A stretch of DNA of 64,000 nt from DAMCAP01 sp032059445 (GCA_032059445.1 DAMCAP010000001.1:146980-210979); one strand, 5' to 3'. Shown: positions 7,624 through 16,741, counted from the stretch's first letter. Program-made: numbers and translations. Notes: generated by a model from the letters alone, not told the origin.

Positions 7624-8754
7624 ATGAAACATCGTCTATTTCCACAAGCAGAGCAATACATCGACGCCAACTATGACCGTTACTTAAGTGAGCTGCTGGA
7701 ACTAGCAGCAATCCCCTCCCCTTCTGGCGATGAAGGCCGTAGAGCAGAGTGGATTAAAAACTACATGGAGAGCTTTGGCGCTAAGGGCGTCTACATAGAC
7801 TCCGCTCTAAATGTGATCTACCCCTATAATGCCGAGGGCTGCAATGAGCTGGTAGTCTTTTTGGCTCATAGTGATACCGTATTCCCCGATACTACCCCAA
7901 TAAAGATTACAATGGATGATGAGAAGATCTACGGGCCTGGTATCGGCGACAACACCACCAGCCTTACCTGTATGCTTGAGATGGCGAGATTTTTCACCGA
8001 AAATAACATCAATCCTAATACTGGCTTCTTGTTTGTAGCCAATTCCTGCGAAGAAGGGCTTGGAAACCTCAAAGGCACACGCCAGATCGTAGAGGATTTC
8101 GCCGGACGCATCAAAGAAGTAGTAGCGGTAGATGGTTCTACCTTTGGTTTGTTTGTAAATGATGCCGTTGGCTCCAAGCGCTATAAGGTAGAGGTAAAGA
8201 CCGAGGGCGGTCACAGCTATGGCGCCTTTGGCAATCGCAATGCAATCTACTATATGTCTCAAATAATTGGCTCCCTTTACGCTATGAAGGTACCTGCTAT
8301 GGGTAAAACCACCTATAACGTAGGAGTCATCACAGGTGGTACCTCGGTAAACACCATCGCGCAGCAGTGCGAGATGCTTTATGAGTTCCGTTCTGACAAG
8401 AGAGAGGCTCTTGCCATCATGGATGAGATGTTTAATAGTGTAATCAGTGCTTATGCAAAGATGGGAATCACCGTCAATGTGGAGCTGGTAGGCGACCGCC
8501 CCTGTAAAGGAGACGTGGATCTCAGCGAGCTGACCGAGCGCGTAACCAAAGTTGGCGCGGAGTTTGGTTGGAATATGGAGCCCAGAGCCAGCTCTACCGA
8601 CTGCAATGTCCCCCTCTCCATGGGTATCCCCTCTATCTGTATCTCGGTATATCAAGGGCAGAAGGCTCACACCCGTGAGGAATTTGTCATGAAAGAGTCT
8701 ATGCGCACCGGTATGCGTTATCTGGCAGCATTCTTACTCTCTTATGTAGACTAA
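7624..8754 (+). CDS. M20-family metallopeptidase (PepT/ArgE-like)
   Basis: A 376-residue zinc peptidase or deacylase. The M20 residues are visible in order: the first metal His in LAHSDTVFP, the bridging Asp in GIGDN, the general base and ligand in NSCEEGLGN, an Asp ligand in VAVDGS, and the last His in KAHTREE. It therefore looks catalytically complete. The lid domain contains TEGGHSYGAFGNRNAIYY. It is a full-length relative of the protein at 56382-57521 but of a different subgroup from the two 438-residue M20 proteins. It is cytoplasmic, with no signal peptide. The start ATG follows AAGGAGTGTAACAAA. It is a single-gene unit with its own promoter and terminator. Substrate is unknown; dipeptides or N-acyl amino acids are likely. 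Confidence 0.87.
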   Translation: MKHRLFPQAEQYIDANYDRYLSELLELAAIPSPSGDEGRRAEWIKNYMESFGAKGVYIDSALNVIYPYNAEGCNELVVFLAHSDTVFPDTTPIKITMDDEKIYGPGIGDNTTSLTCMLEMARFFTENNINPNTGFLFVANSCEEGLGNLKGTRQIVEDFAGRIKEVVAVDGSTFGLFVNDAVGSKRYKVEVKTEGGHSYGAFGNRNAIYYMSQIIGSLYAMKVPAMGKTTYNVGVITGGTSVNTIAQQCEMLYEFRSDKREALAIMDEMFNSVISAYAKMGITVNVELVGDRPCKGDVDLSELTERVTKVGAEFGWNMEPRASSTDCNVPLSMGIPSICISVYQGQKAHTREEFVMKESMRTGMRYLAAFLLSYVD

Positions 8755-8770
8755 ATAACCTTACCAATAT

Positions 8771-8804
8771 AAAAGCGTCAGCTATTTAAGAAGCTGACGC
8801 TTTT
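8771..8804 (+). terminator. Intrinsic terminator of the third M20 gene
   Basis: AAAAGCGTCAGCT and AGCTGACGCTTTT form a 13-bp stem with an 8-base loop and T-rich tail. Confidence 0.92.
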
Positions 8805-9611
8805 CGTGATTTCTGTGTGGTTTTTATATCAGAAGCACTATATTAGACATCTGAGAATTAATACTGCATAATCAATGCAAGTTCAAAGCTCTATCTAGTC
8901 AAACAGGAGATCAAAGTGAGAATAACAGTAAAATAAGCTATCAAAAATATATCTGACTACTTATAATAGGCTAGTGATGAACTTAACTTAATAGATACTG
9001 AGCAATTGGAAAGGAAACTATACTATCAACACACTATATACATCTGCTCAAGTGTGCCTAGAGTATAACGGTCACCGAGCTGGTGCATCAAATAATGCTC
9101 ATAACATCTACCCATTCCTTCTTTATACTCTTGCAACTGTAGTAAAAGCACCAAAAGTATCGCACATGCTTCGATAAAGACGGAAATGCAGGCTACTAGA
9201 ATACTCTGAGCCCCAGTTATACGATATATCATAAAGAAAATAAGACCTTCCCAAGCGGAAGACCATATATCACAAGGAATTCTGGCGTTTCTATGCAAAT
9301 GAATCTAGATTATAGCACACATTACGGAAATATCATAAGTTTTTATCCTAGCCTGATTGCAAACCATCACATTTCATATTTTCAGCATCTCTTGGGTAAG
9401 CCATACTGGGTCTTACCTAAATTCTCTACTAAAGCAGAGTTTTTGTTCCACTCCCTTACTATAGGCAAGTACTTTGAGCTAAATGGTAAAGTATCTATGC
9501 GCCCATCAATACAAATATACCATATAGGATGTAATGGGTATCATGCTAGTAGTTTTATCAATGACGGGCAAGAATTTGCAATCAATTCTTGCGATGTTCA
9601 TAACCCATTAG
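8805..9611. other. Long gene-poor stretch with only doubtful reading frames
   Basis: AT-rich region between the M20 gene and gyrA. A plus frame at 9293-9631 (112 codons) has no ribosome binding site and resembles nothing I know. A minus frame at 9026-9298 is described separately. The stretch may be a relic of decayed genes. Confidence 0.5.
9026..9298 (-). pseudogene. Possible membrane-protein relic
   Basis: A 90-codon frame with two hydrophobic segments (around GLIFFMIYRITG and ILVACISVFIEACAILLVLL). The pattern of D-x-x-W, a hydrophobic run, then IE, and in another frame KKEWVDVMS, faintly recalls small DUF2809 membrane proteins broken by a frameshift. There is no Shine-Dalgarno before the ATG. 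It may equally be chance; treat the family suggestion as a guess. Confidence 0.2.
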
Positions 9612-9627
9612 CATTTCACGTGAAACA
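9612..9627. promoter_or_regulatory. parS-like site 3
   Basis: CATTTCACGTGAAACA keeps the perfect 12-base palindromic core TTTCACGTGAAA and matches the parS consensus at 14 of 16 positions. It lies just past the 3' end of gyrA. Confidence 0.7.
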
Positions 9628-9638
9628 CTGAACAAAAT

Positions 9639-9666
9639 AAAAAAGAGCCTATAAAGGCTCTTTTTT
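9639..9666 (-). terminator. Intrinsic terminator of gyrA
   Basis: AAAAAAGAGCCT and AGGCTCTTTTTT around a 4-base loop, 10 bases past the gyrA stop codon. It is symmetrical and could stop either strand. Confidence 0.93.
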
Positions 9667-9675
9667 GATAGTAAA

Positions 9676-12135
9676 TTAGTTTCCTTCGCTGGTAGATTCC
9701 TCGGAATCGTCCTCTTCCTTAGAGGCTCTAGCCAAAGTAACAACCTTAGCTCCCTCACCTACTCGCATTACTCTTACACCGCCGCCATATCTTGACTGCA
9801 TAGCAATCTCTTCTGCATTGATACGGATAATGACGCCATCATCTGAGATCAAGATCACATCTTCAGAAGGATCAACTAAGCTGATACCTGCGACCGGTCC
9901 GTTTTTATCGGTATAGTAGTTACGGATACCCTTACCACCACGACCTTGACTACGGTATTCCTCGATGTCAGTACGGCGACCCAGGCCTGATTCGCTGACG
10001 GTAAGCACCGTAGCACCCTCACAAACGCTGACAGCGCCAACCACGATATCTTCTTCCGAAAGAGTAATTGCCTTAACACCTCTTGCCACACGACCTAACT
10101 CCCGGGCATCGGTTTCAGGGAAGCGGATTGCCATACCTCCTCGGGTTGCAATGACCATATCGCTTTTTCCGTCGGTCATCTTCACGAAGGACAGCTCGTC
10201 ATCCTCATCCAGATTAATGGCGATCAAGCCGTTTTTACGACTATTGCGATAGCTGCCAAGATCTGTCCTCTTGATAATACCCTTCTTGGTCACCATCACC
10301 AGGAAGCCCTCTTCCTCAAAGCTGCTGACCTTAATGGTAGAGGTAATCTTCTCACCATCCTCTAGAGGCAGCAGATTGATGATATTGGTGCCCTTGCTGG
10401 CACGAGAGCTTTCGGAGATTTCATAACCCTTGAGCCTATATACCCGCCCCTTACTGGTAAAGAACATAATATAATCATGGGTAGAGCAGACAAACAGCTC
10501 GGTGACAAAGTCTTCCTCACGGCGTGTCATACCCGAAACACCTCGACCGCCCCTGCGCTGGGTCTTGTAGGTGTCAACCGGCTGGCGTTTTACATAGCCA
10601 TAGTGGGTCAGGGTAATTACACAGTCAGTCTGTGGGATTAAATCTTCGATATCCACCTCACCGCTGATCGCCTGGATCTCAGTCCTACGCTCATCGGCAA
10701 ATTTGCGGGCATATACCGATACCTCATCCTTGATGATTGTCAAAACCTTACCCTCATCAGCCAGGATGCTATGCAGCTCTGTGATCTTTTCCTGCAATGC
10801 AGCCAGCTCTTCTTCGATCTTCTCACGCTCAAGACCGGTCAACTGACCGAGGCGCATTGCCACGATGGCAGAAGTCTGAGCATCAGTAAGGTTAAAGCGC
10901 TCTGATAATGCTGCTTTTGCTTCATTTTGGGAGCGTTTGCTTCGAATGATGCGGATTACTTCTTCTATATAATCTAGCGCAATTTTAAGGCCCTCTAAGA
11001 TATGGGCTCTTTCTTCTGCTTTATTTAAATCATATCTTGTACGACGCACAACCACTTCCTTCTGGAAGGTTATGTAGTGCTGCAAAATCTCCTTTAGGGT
11101 CATGACCTTAGGCTCACCGTCGGCAAGTGCCAGCATGATTACCCCTACGGTCTCCTGCATCTGGCTAAAGCTATAGAGCTGATTGAGGACTACCGCACTG
11201 TTGGCATCCTTCTTTAGCTCGATGACCATACGCATGCCATCGCGGTCAGACTCATCTCGTATATAGCTGATCTGCTCGATACGCTTGTCTTTGACCAGAT
11301 CGGCGATATTTTCAATCAGTCGTGCTTTGTTGACCCCATAAGGGAGCTCAGTCACTACGATCCGCTCTCTGTTGCCGGGCATCTCCTCCATGTGAGTCCT
11401 TGCTCGTAGCACGATCCTGCCCCTACCTGTGCCATAGGCAGCTCTGATCTGACTTCTACCCATGATGATACCGCCTGTAGGGAAATCAGGCCCACTAAGT
11501 ACCCCCATCAGCTCGTCAAGTGTTGCTTCAGGGTTGTCAATCAGCAGACAGATGGCATCAACCACCTCACCCAGATTGTGGGGAGGGATATTGGTAGCCA
11601 TACCTACCGCGATACCGGTAGAACCATTGACCAAAAGGTTTGGGTACCTTGAAGGCAGCACTACAGGCTCTTTTAAACGATCGTCGAAGTTGGGTGTATA
11701 ATCAATGGTTTCTTTATCAATATCCTGGACCAGTCCCATGGCGATCTTCGACATCTTTGCCTCGGTATATCGATAAGCCGCAGCAGGGTCACCATCCACC
11801 GAGCCAAAGTTACCATGGCCATCGATCAATGGATATCTGAGTGAAAAATCCTGCGCCATACGCACCAGTGCATCGTAGACAGAAGCATCTCCGTGAGGAT
11901 GGTACCGGCCCAGCACCGAACCGACGGTATCCGCCGATTTACGGTAAGGCTTATCAGGGAAAATACCGTTTTCGTAAAGGGTATATAAAATCCTGCGGTG
12001 TACAGGTTTCAGGCCGTCACGCACATCGGGCAGCGCTCGGCCCACGATGACAGACATAGAATAGTCGAGATAGCTTTTTTTCATCTCATTTTCTATATCT
12101 ACCACTATGGTACGGCCCTGTTTGATTTCCTCCAT
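9676..12135 (-). CDS. gyrA: DNA gyrase subunit A
   Basis: An 819-residue subunit that cuts and rejoins DNA in the gyrase heterotetramer. Visible features are the winged-helix core HPHGDASVYDALVRMAQDFS, the catalytic Tyr in AAAYRYTEA (about residue 123), a coiled-coil tower (EREKIEEELAALQEKITELH), and a C-terminal beta-pinwheel with the gyrase-specific box QRRGGRG. That box marks it as GyrA rather than ParC. The start is placed at the ATG at 12135, preceded by GGAG; an upstream in-frame TTG at 12159 lacks one. At the main quinolone position (Ser83 in E. coli) this protein has Ala followed by Ser. The acidic tail (KEEDDSEESTSEGN) is as usual. It is the last gene of the rlbA-recF-remB-gyrB-ycxB-gyrA series, but separated from gyrB by a YcxB-like gene. 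Confidence 0.98.
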   Translation of the reverse strand: MEEIKQGRTIVVDIENEMKKSYLDYSMSVIVGRALPDVRDGLKPVHRRILYTLYENGIFPDKPYRKSADTVGSVLGRYHPHGDASVYDALVRMAQDFSLRYPLIDGHGNFGSVDGDPAAAYRYTEAKMSKIAMGLVQDIDKETIDYTPNFDDRLKEPVVLPSRYPNLLVNGSTGIAVGMATNIPPHNLGEVVDAICLLIDNPEATLDELMGVLSGPDFPTGGIIMGRSQIRAAYGTGRGRIVLRARTHMEEMPGNRERIVVTELPYGVNKARLIENIADLVKDKRIEQISYIRDESDRDGMRMVIELKKDANSAVVLNQLYSFSQMQETVGVIMLALADGEPKVMTLKEILQHYITFQKEVVVRRTRYDLNKAEERAHILEGLKIALDYIEEVIRIIRSKRSQNEAKAALSERFNLTDAQTSAIVAMRLGQLTGLEREKIEEELAALQEKITELHSILADEGKVLTIIKDEVSVYARKFADERRTEIQAISGEVDIEDLIPQTDCVITLTHYGYVKRQPVDTYKTQRRGGRGVSGMTRREEDFVTELFVCSTHDYIMFFTSKGRVYRLKGYEISESSRASKGTNIINLLPLEDGEKITSTIKVSSFEEEGFLVMVTKKGIIKRTDLGSYRNSRKNGLIAINLDEDDELSFVKMTDGKSDMVIATRGGMAIRFPETDARELGRVARGVKAITLSEEDIVVGAVSVCEGATVLTVSESGLGRRTDIEEYRSQGRGGKGIRNYYTDKNGPVAGISLVDPSEDVILISDDGVIIRINAEEIAMQSRYGGGVRVMRVGEGAKVVTLARASKEEDDSEESTSEGN

Positions 12136-12186
12136 CGTATTAACTCCAATCTCAGGCAATTGCCTGTCTTGTTTTTGCGCAAAAGA

Positions 12187-12714
12187 CTATATGCTGATCT
12201 TCCCTGCCAGAGGCTTCGCTGCAAGGGCTTCAGTTAAATCTATAAACTGCTGGTCTCCTATACTCTGCCGAGGTACGACCGCCGACCAGTTGTTGCTGGT
12301 GAGGACAAGCTCATCCTTTGAAATAATCGCTGTCAGCTTGCTATAATCCAGCTCTACCTGCTCCTCGGCTACCTGAGAAAACAGCCCATCCTCTCCCAAG
12401 ATAATGGTTATGGGATTATTGGCAGCAGGGCTTTTACTAAAGCGCTGGTAGCTTTTTTTGCGGACACTGCGTGGGAAGATGATGGGGTAAAAGGATAAGG
12501 AGTATAGGCCCATCGCTAAGCTAATGAGTACAAACAAAAGCAGCACAGGGCTTTGCTTAATAAAAAACAAGCCCAGCACACCACCAACCAGCTCAGTGAT
12601 CCCTACCCTTACAGCCTTTGCCTTGCCATCAGATTTCAAAGCAAGCCCTGCCTTAGAGGCTCCTTCTGCATACTGCTCGGCAGATAAAGTATAAGTTATG
12701 GTAAAATTTGACAT
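12187..12714 (-). CDS. YcxB-like membrane protein
   Basis: 175 residues. An N-terminal cytoplasmic strand region (MSNFTITYTLSAEQY) is followed by two hydrophobic helices (about residues 38-52 and 56-77). The C-terminal domain has ITIILGEDGLFSQV, LDYSKLTAIISKDELVLT and VVPRQSI, the pattern of YcxB-like C-terminal domains. Function is unknown for the family. The start ATG follows GAGGTG. It lies between gyrB and gyrA on the same strand, 51 bases before gyrA and 75 bases after gyrB, so it is probably co-transcribed with both. That position is unusual, since gyrB and gyrA are normally adjacent. Confidence 0.8.
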   Translation of the reverse strand: MSNFTITYTLSAEQYAEGASKAGLALKSDGKAKAVRVGITELVGGVLGLFFIKQSPVLLLFVLISLAMGLYSLSFYPIIFPRSVRKKSYQRFSKSPAANNPITIILGEDGLFSQVAEEQVELDYSKLTAIISKDELVLTSNNWSAVVPRQSIGDQQFIDLTEALAAKPLAGKISI

Positions 12715-12789
12715 AATTCACCTCGTTGCTACTGCATAATCCAATATTGCAGAGAAAAAAACCGTAAAGACCGAATAATTATGCAGAAA

Positions 12790-14715
12790 TTATATGTCTA
12801 AATTTTTAACGTACTTAGCGTTCTGCTCGATAAACTCTCGCCGTGGTGCCACCTTATCTCCCATCAGGATGGTAAAGATCTCGTCGGCTGTCATGGCATC
12901 CGCCATCTCCACCTTGAGGATGGTGCGGTTATCGGGGTTCATCGTGGTTTCCCAAAGCTGATCTGGATTCATCTCACCAAGACCCTTATAGCGCTGAAGA
13001 TCCAGCTTCTCACCGTTGGGCGCCATCTCCTGCATGGTAGCAGGTAGCTCCTTATCGGTATATACATATCTCACCTGCTTACCTCGCGCCACCTTATACA
13101 GAGGAGGTTGCGCAATATAGATATGCCCCTGCTCGATCAAAGGCTTCATAAAGCGGAAGAAGAAGGTCAGTAGTAGGGTACGAATATGAGAGCCATCTAC
13201 GTCGGCATCGGCCATGATGATGATCTTACCGTAACGTAGTCTCGAAATATCAAATTCTTCACCGATAGAACAACCTAGCGCCGTCACCACAGGCATCAGC
13301 TTCTCGTTGCCATATACTCGATCAAGCCTTGCCTTCTCTACGTTGAGCATCTTACCCCACAAGGGCAAAATCGCCTGGAATCTACGATCTCTGCCCATCT
13401 TGGCAGAGCCTCCCGCAGAGTCACCCTCCACGATGTAGATTTCGGTACGCTCAACTCCACGCTCGGAGCAATCGGCTAGCTTGCCCGGCAGAGCTGCGCT
13501 CTCGAGCGCCGACTTCCTACGGGTCAGCTCCCTTGCCTTACGGGCTGCTTCTCTCGCTCTCGATGCGGTCAATCCCTTATCAATAATCGCCCGTGCTACC
13601 GCAGGGTTTTCATCAAAGAAGGTTGCCAGCTTTGTGTTGATCAGCCCCTCCACCACAGTACGCACAGCGGTATTTCCAAGCTTTGCCTTGGTTTGACCTT
13701 CAAACTGTGCATCGGTCAGCTTGACCGAAACAATGGCGGTGAGTCCTTCTCTTACATCTTCTCCCGAGAGATTTTTATCAGCTTCCTTAAGGATGTTATT
13801 ACGCTTGCCATAATCATTGATCACGCGGGTCAGCGCAGTCTTAAAGCCGGTTTCGTGGGTACCGCCTTCCCCTGTGTGGATGTTATTGGCGAAGCTAAAA
13901 ATAATCTCGTTGTAGCTATCGTTATACTGCATTGCTACCTCAGCGATAATATCGCCCTCAGTAGCAGACAGATAAATTACATTGTCATGGATTGTCTCCA
14001 AGCTGCGGCGTTTGTGGATGTACTCTACAAAGCTGCTGATTCCGCCCTCATAGCAGAGGCTGACAGACTTACCCTCTCCTCTGGTATCAGAGATGGTGAT
14101 GCGGATGCCCGCATTAAGGAATGCTTGCTCCCGTAGCCTTGTAAGCAAGATTTCGAAGTCAAATTCCAGCTCTTCAAAAATATCGGGGTCGGGTTTAAAG
14201 GTGACAGTACTACCGGTATGATCGGTGCTGCCCACAATGGTCAGCTCGGTGACCTTATCCCCTCGCTCAAAGCGCTGACGATGGATATTGGTACCGTCAT
14301 GGACCTCTACCTCCAGCCACTCTGATAGGGCATTGACCACCGAAGCACCTACGCCGTGAAGTCCTCCCGACACCTTATACCCGCCGCCGCCAAATTTACC
14401 GCCGGCATGAAGCATAGTAAAGACCATGGTCACCGCAGGGATCCCATGAGCGGGGTGTATACCTACTGGAATACCTCTACCGTTGTCGGTTACCCTGATC
14501 ACATCACCTTGGAGGATCTCCACAGTGATATCGGTACAATAGCCAGCCAACGCTTCGTCGATGGCATTGTCAACGATCTCATATACAAGATGATGCAGAC
14601 CTCTCGGGCCGGTGGAGCCGATATACATGCCGGGGCGTTTTCTGACAGCTTCGAGTCCCTCCAACACCTGGATCTGTTGCGCATCATAGTTTGATTTTGT
14701 TTCAGTAATGTTCAA
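12790..14715 (-). CDS. gyrB: DNA gyrase subunit B
   Basis: 641 residues, the standard length for Gram-positive GyrB without the enterobacterial insertion. The GHKL ATPase domain shows VYEIVDNAIDEAL, TDNGRGIP and GGLHGVGASVVNALS. The TOPRIM domain shows IVEGDSAGGSAKMGRDR and, later, IIMADADVDGSHIRTLLLTF. The C-terminal GyrA-binding part has QRYKGLGEMNPDQLWETTM. The start is a TTG at 14715 with AAAAGGAGTG at ideal spacing. It supplies ATP-driven strand passage to gyrase. It lies 85 bases downstream of remB on the same strand. Confidence 0.98.
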   Translation of the reverse strand: MNITETKSNYDAQQIQVLEGLEAVRKRPGMYIGSTGPRGLHHLVYEIVDNAIDEALAGYCTDITVEILQGDVIRVTDNGRGIPVGIHPAHGIPAVTMVFTMLHAGGKFGGGGYKVSGGLHGVGASVVNALSEWLEVEVHDGTNIHRQRFERGDKVTELTIVGSTDHTGSTVTFKPDPDIFEELEFDFEILLTRLREQAFLNAGIRITISDTRGEGKSVSLCYEGGISSFVEYIHKRRSLETIHDNVIYLSATEGDIIAEVAMQYNDSYNEIIFSFANNIHTGEGGTHETGFKTALTRVINDYGKRNNILKEADKNLSGEDVREGLTAIVSVKLTDAQFEGQTKAKLGNTAVRTVVEGLINTKLATFFDENPAVARAIIDKGLTASRAREAARKARELTRRKSALESAALPGKLADCSERGVERTEIYIVEGDSAGGSAKMGRDRRFQAILPLWGKMLNVEKARLDRVYGNEKLMPVVTALGCSIGEEFDISRLRYGKIIIMADADVDGSHIRTLLLTFFFRFMKPLIEQGHIYIAQPPLYKVARGKQVRYVYTDKELPATMQEMAPNGEKLDLQRYKGLGEMNPDQLWETTMNPDNRTILKVEMADAMTADEIFTILMGDKVAPRREFIEQNAKYVKNLDI

Positions 14716-14800
14716 AGTAACACTCCTTTTCTGGTTAATGGGCTTATAACAGAGCTTTTGACCAACAAAGGCTCTTAAAGGGAATTCGGCAAACCATACT

Positions 14801-15058
14801 CTACAGCCTGCCGTGCTTTGCCCTAAGCTTTAGTGTATTGCAAGAAATTTGGGTAATATATACTCTTACACCTTCTGGTGAAGTAGTGATCACAAAGGAT
14901 TTAGGTAGCTCCGAGGTCACGTTGGTGATCAGGAGCCTTTTTTCACATTCGTTTAGATATTCTCTGGTGGATTTCACAGTGGTGGTTGTTTCCAAATCAA
15001 AGATCCCCAAAATATCTCTGGTACGCACCACTACATCCCCGCCGAGATGAAGATACAT
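14801..15058 (-). CDS. remB: RemB/YaaB-type extracellular matrix regulator (DUF370)
   Basis: An 85-residue protein that begins MYLHLGGDVVVRTRDILGIF and contains KSTREYLNECEK, matching the small DUF370/RemB family found between recF and gyrB in many Firmicutes. In Bacillus subtilis the Rem proteins control matrix genes, and the related RemA is a DNA-binding ring protein. ATG 15058 is preceded by AAGGAGGCAGTCAA. Gene order recF-remB-gyrB supports the call. Whether it regulates biofilm here is inferred only from homology. Confidence 0.9.
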   Translation of the reverse strand: MYLHLGGDVVVRTRDILGIFDLETTTTVKSTREYLNECEKRLLITNVTSELPKSFVITTSPEGVRVYITQISCNTLKLRAKHGRL

Positions 15059-15089
15059 TTGACTGCCTCCTTATAAAACCGATACCGAA

Positions 15090-16175
15090 TTATGATATAA
15101 TCTGCCCTTCTCTGATCTTAAACAGGCTTTCCTTCTCCACCCCAATGATGGCAGAAGGCTCACAACAGGTAATAAACACCTGGGGTGCTGTCAATTGACT
15201 TAAGAGGAACTTCCTTCGGCTTTCGTCTAATTCGCTCATTACATCATCTAAGAGTACGACCGGGTACTCCCCTGCTTCTTCATAAAATATCTCAGCCTCA
15301 GCCAGCTTAAGTGCCAGTACAATCGAGCGCTGCTGCCCTTGAGAGCCATGGCTCCTGGCTGGGAACCCCCCCACCTCCGCCGAGAAATCATCCCGATGCA
15401 CCCCTATGGTGGTGGTGCGGGCTTCAATATCTTTGCTGCGTTGGCTATAAAAAGCCTCAGCAAATACCTCTTTGTCAAAGCCCCCAGCCTCAGGTACTGA
15501 GCAGAGATAAGACAAAGAAATTTGATCTCCCATTGTAGCCATCTGCCGGTAGTAACTCTCGGCTTTTTTGGCGATACGCTGCAAGTAAGTAGAGCGTGTT
15601 TTGGCGATGATGGCAGCCGAACGTGCCAGCTGGGTATCAAATACATCCAGCTGAGGGGTGATCAGGCTTCTTCTTGTGCCAGATTTTAAGAGGGCATTTC
15701 TCTGTAGCAAGATCTGCCTGTACTCTCGTAGCACCGAGATATAGCGGGGCTTTAGCTGACAGATGCCGGTATCGAGGAAGCTTCTGCGCAGCTCGGGGCC
15801 ATCCTTGATAATCGAGAGATGCACCGGACTAAACACCACCGCTTTAAAGCTACCCATCAAAGCGCAGGCTCCAGTTATCGAAACACCGTTGAGCCAGACC
15901 CCTTTACCCTCTCCATATTGCAGGGCAGCCTCATTGTCACGACCCCCACCTAAATAGGCAAGCTCCAGTCGAGCACGGTCGCAGCCACTCTTTAATAAGC
16001 TTTGGGCGCTGGCACCGCGGAAGCTTCTTCCTCCCGTAAAGAGCCAGATCGCCTCTATGATATTGGTTTTACCTTGGGCATTATCACCGTAGATTACGTT
16101 GATATTTGGATGAGGATCAAGCTGCAGGGCAGAAATATTGCGAAAATCCCGTAGATTAAGCTTCTGTATCTGCAT
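15090..16175 (-). CDS. recF: DNA replication and repair protein RecF
   Basis: A 361-residue SMC-like ATPase that loads RecA at single-strand gaps with RecO and RecR. The Walker A GDNAQGKTNIIEAI is near residues 30-43. The signature SHGSQGQQRSIVLALKLAEA and the Walker B VVLLDDVMSELD are near the C-terminus, all intact. The start overlaps the 3' end of the S4 gene by 20 bases, with GAGGTG inside that gene as ribosome binding site, so the two are translationally coupled. The length is normal for the family. Confidence 0.97.
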   Translation of the reverse strand: MQIQKLNLRDFRNISALQLDPHPNINVIYGDNAQGKTNIIEAIWLFTGGRSFRGASAQSLLKSGCDRARLELAYLGGGRDNEAALQYGEGKGVWLNGVSITGACALMGSFKAVVFSPVHLSIIKDGPELRRSFLDTGICQLKPRYISVLREYRQILLQRNALLKSGTRRSLITPQLDVFDTQLARSAAIIAKTRSTYLQRIAKKAESYYRQMATMGDQISLSYLCSVPEAGGFDKEVFAEAFYSQRSKDIEARTTTIGVHRDDFSAEVGGFPARSHGSQGQQRSIVLALKLAEAEIFYEEAGEYPVVLLDDVMSELDESRRKFLLSQLTAPQVFITCCEPSAIIGVEKESLFKIREGQIIS

Positions 16176-16386
16176 CGGCGATCACCTCTAGGGTTACCCC
16201 CTCAAGCTCCACGATATCGCCTGGGCGAAGCTTGGTACCTCTTGCGGTGCAAACCACACCGTTTACTTTACAGGCACCACTGACTACAGCCTCTTTGGCA
16301 AGACCGCCAGTTTCACAAACACCTGCAAATTTCAAAAAAGAATCCAGCTTAATAAAGTCTGTCTTAATCCCAATTTTTTCTCTCAA
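16156..16386 (-). CDS. rlbA: S4-domain RNA-binding protein (YaaA/RlbA type)
   Basis: 76 residues forming a single S4 RNA-binding fold: IKLDSFLKFAGVCETGGLAK, then CKVNGVVCTARGTKLRPGD and the closing VELEGVTLEVI. Small S4 proteins of this kind lie between dnaN and recF in most Firmicutes and are thought to bind ribosomal RNA. The start is a TTG at 16386, with CGGAG seven bases upstream. It is the first gene of the unit that continues into recF. Its promoter is seen at 16607-16578, leaving a leader of nearly 190 bases. Confidence 0.9.
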   Translation of the reverse strand: MREKIGIKTDFIKLDSFLKFAGVCETGGLAKEAVVSGACKVNGVVCTARGTKLRPGDIVELEGVTLEVIADADTEA

Positions 16387-16577
16387 GGTATGCTCCGTTT
16401 CCGCTGACTATCAGCACGATATGATCCCAGTTCATCTGGCCAACGATTGCTTTCTGAGGGGGTCTCTTATTCCTTGCATCGTAACCAAGCAAGCAAGTCA
16501 TCCCATCGATTGCCCATATACTAAAGGCCGTCAAATCATGGTTTCTTCCAAGCTTGGAGTCAAAATGCTCTACACTT

Positions 16578-16607
16578 ATTATACCATTTTTTTCGTGTTT
16601 TTTGTAA
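16578..16607 (-). promoter_or_regulatory. Promoter of the rlbA-recF-remB-gyrB unit
   Basis: On the minus strand TTACAA (16607-16602), an 18-base spacer, and TATAAT (16583-16578). It opens a leader of about 190 bases in which I see no recognised riboswitch. Confidence 0.65.
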
Positions 16608-16741
16608 GGATTTCGGAGCAAATATCTCCGCAAATATACACAATAATTCACTTTAAACACTCTAAAAATCCAGTCATTACGCTTAATGGCGTAATCCTGC
16701 TCTTTATTTAGTGTTGGCAATATTCTCCTGCTTATAATCAC

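Noticed and set aside
9293..9631. 112-codon plus-strand frame ending at the third parS-like site
   Set aside because: No ribosome binding site, unknown sequence, and AT-rich composition like the non-coding surroundings.
16232..16711. 159-codon plus-strand frame antisense to rlbA
   Set aside because: It is mainly the shadow of the S4 gene, with no start signal and unnatural amino acid composition.
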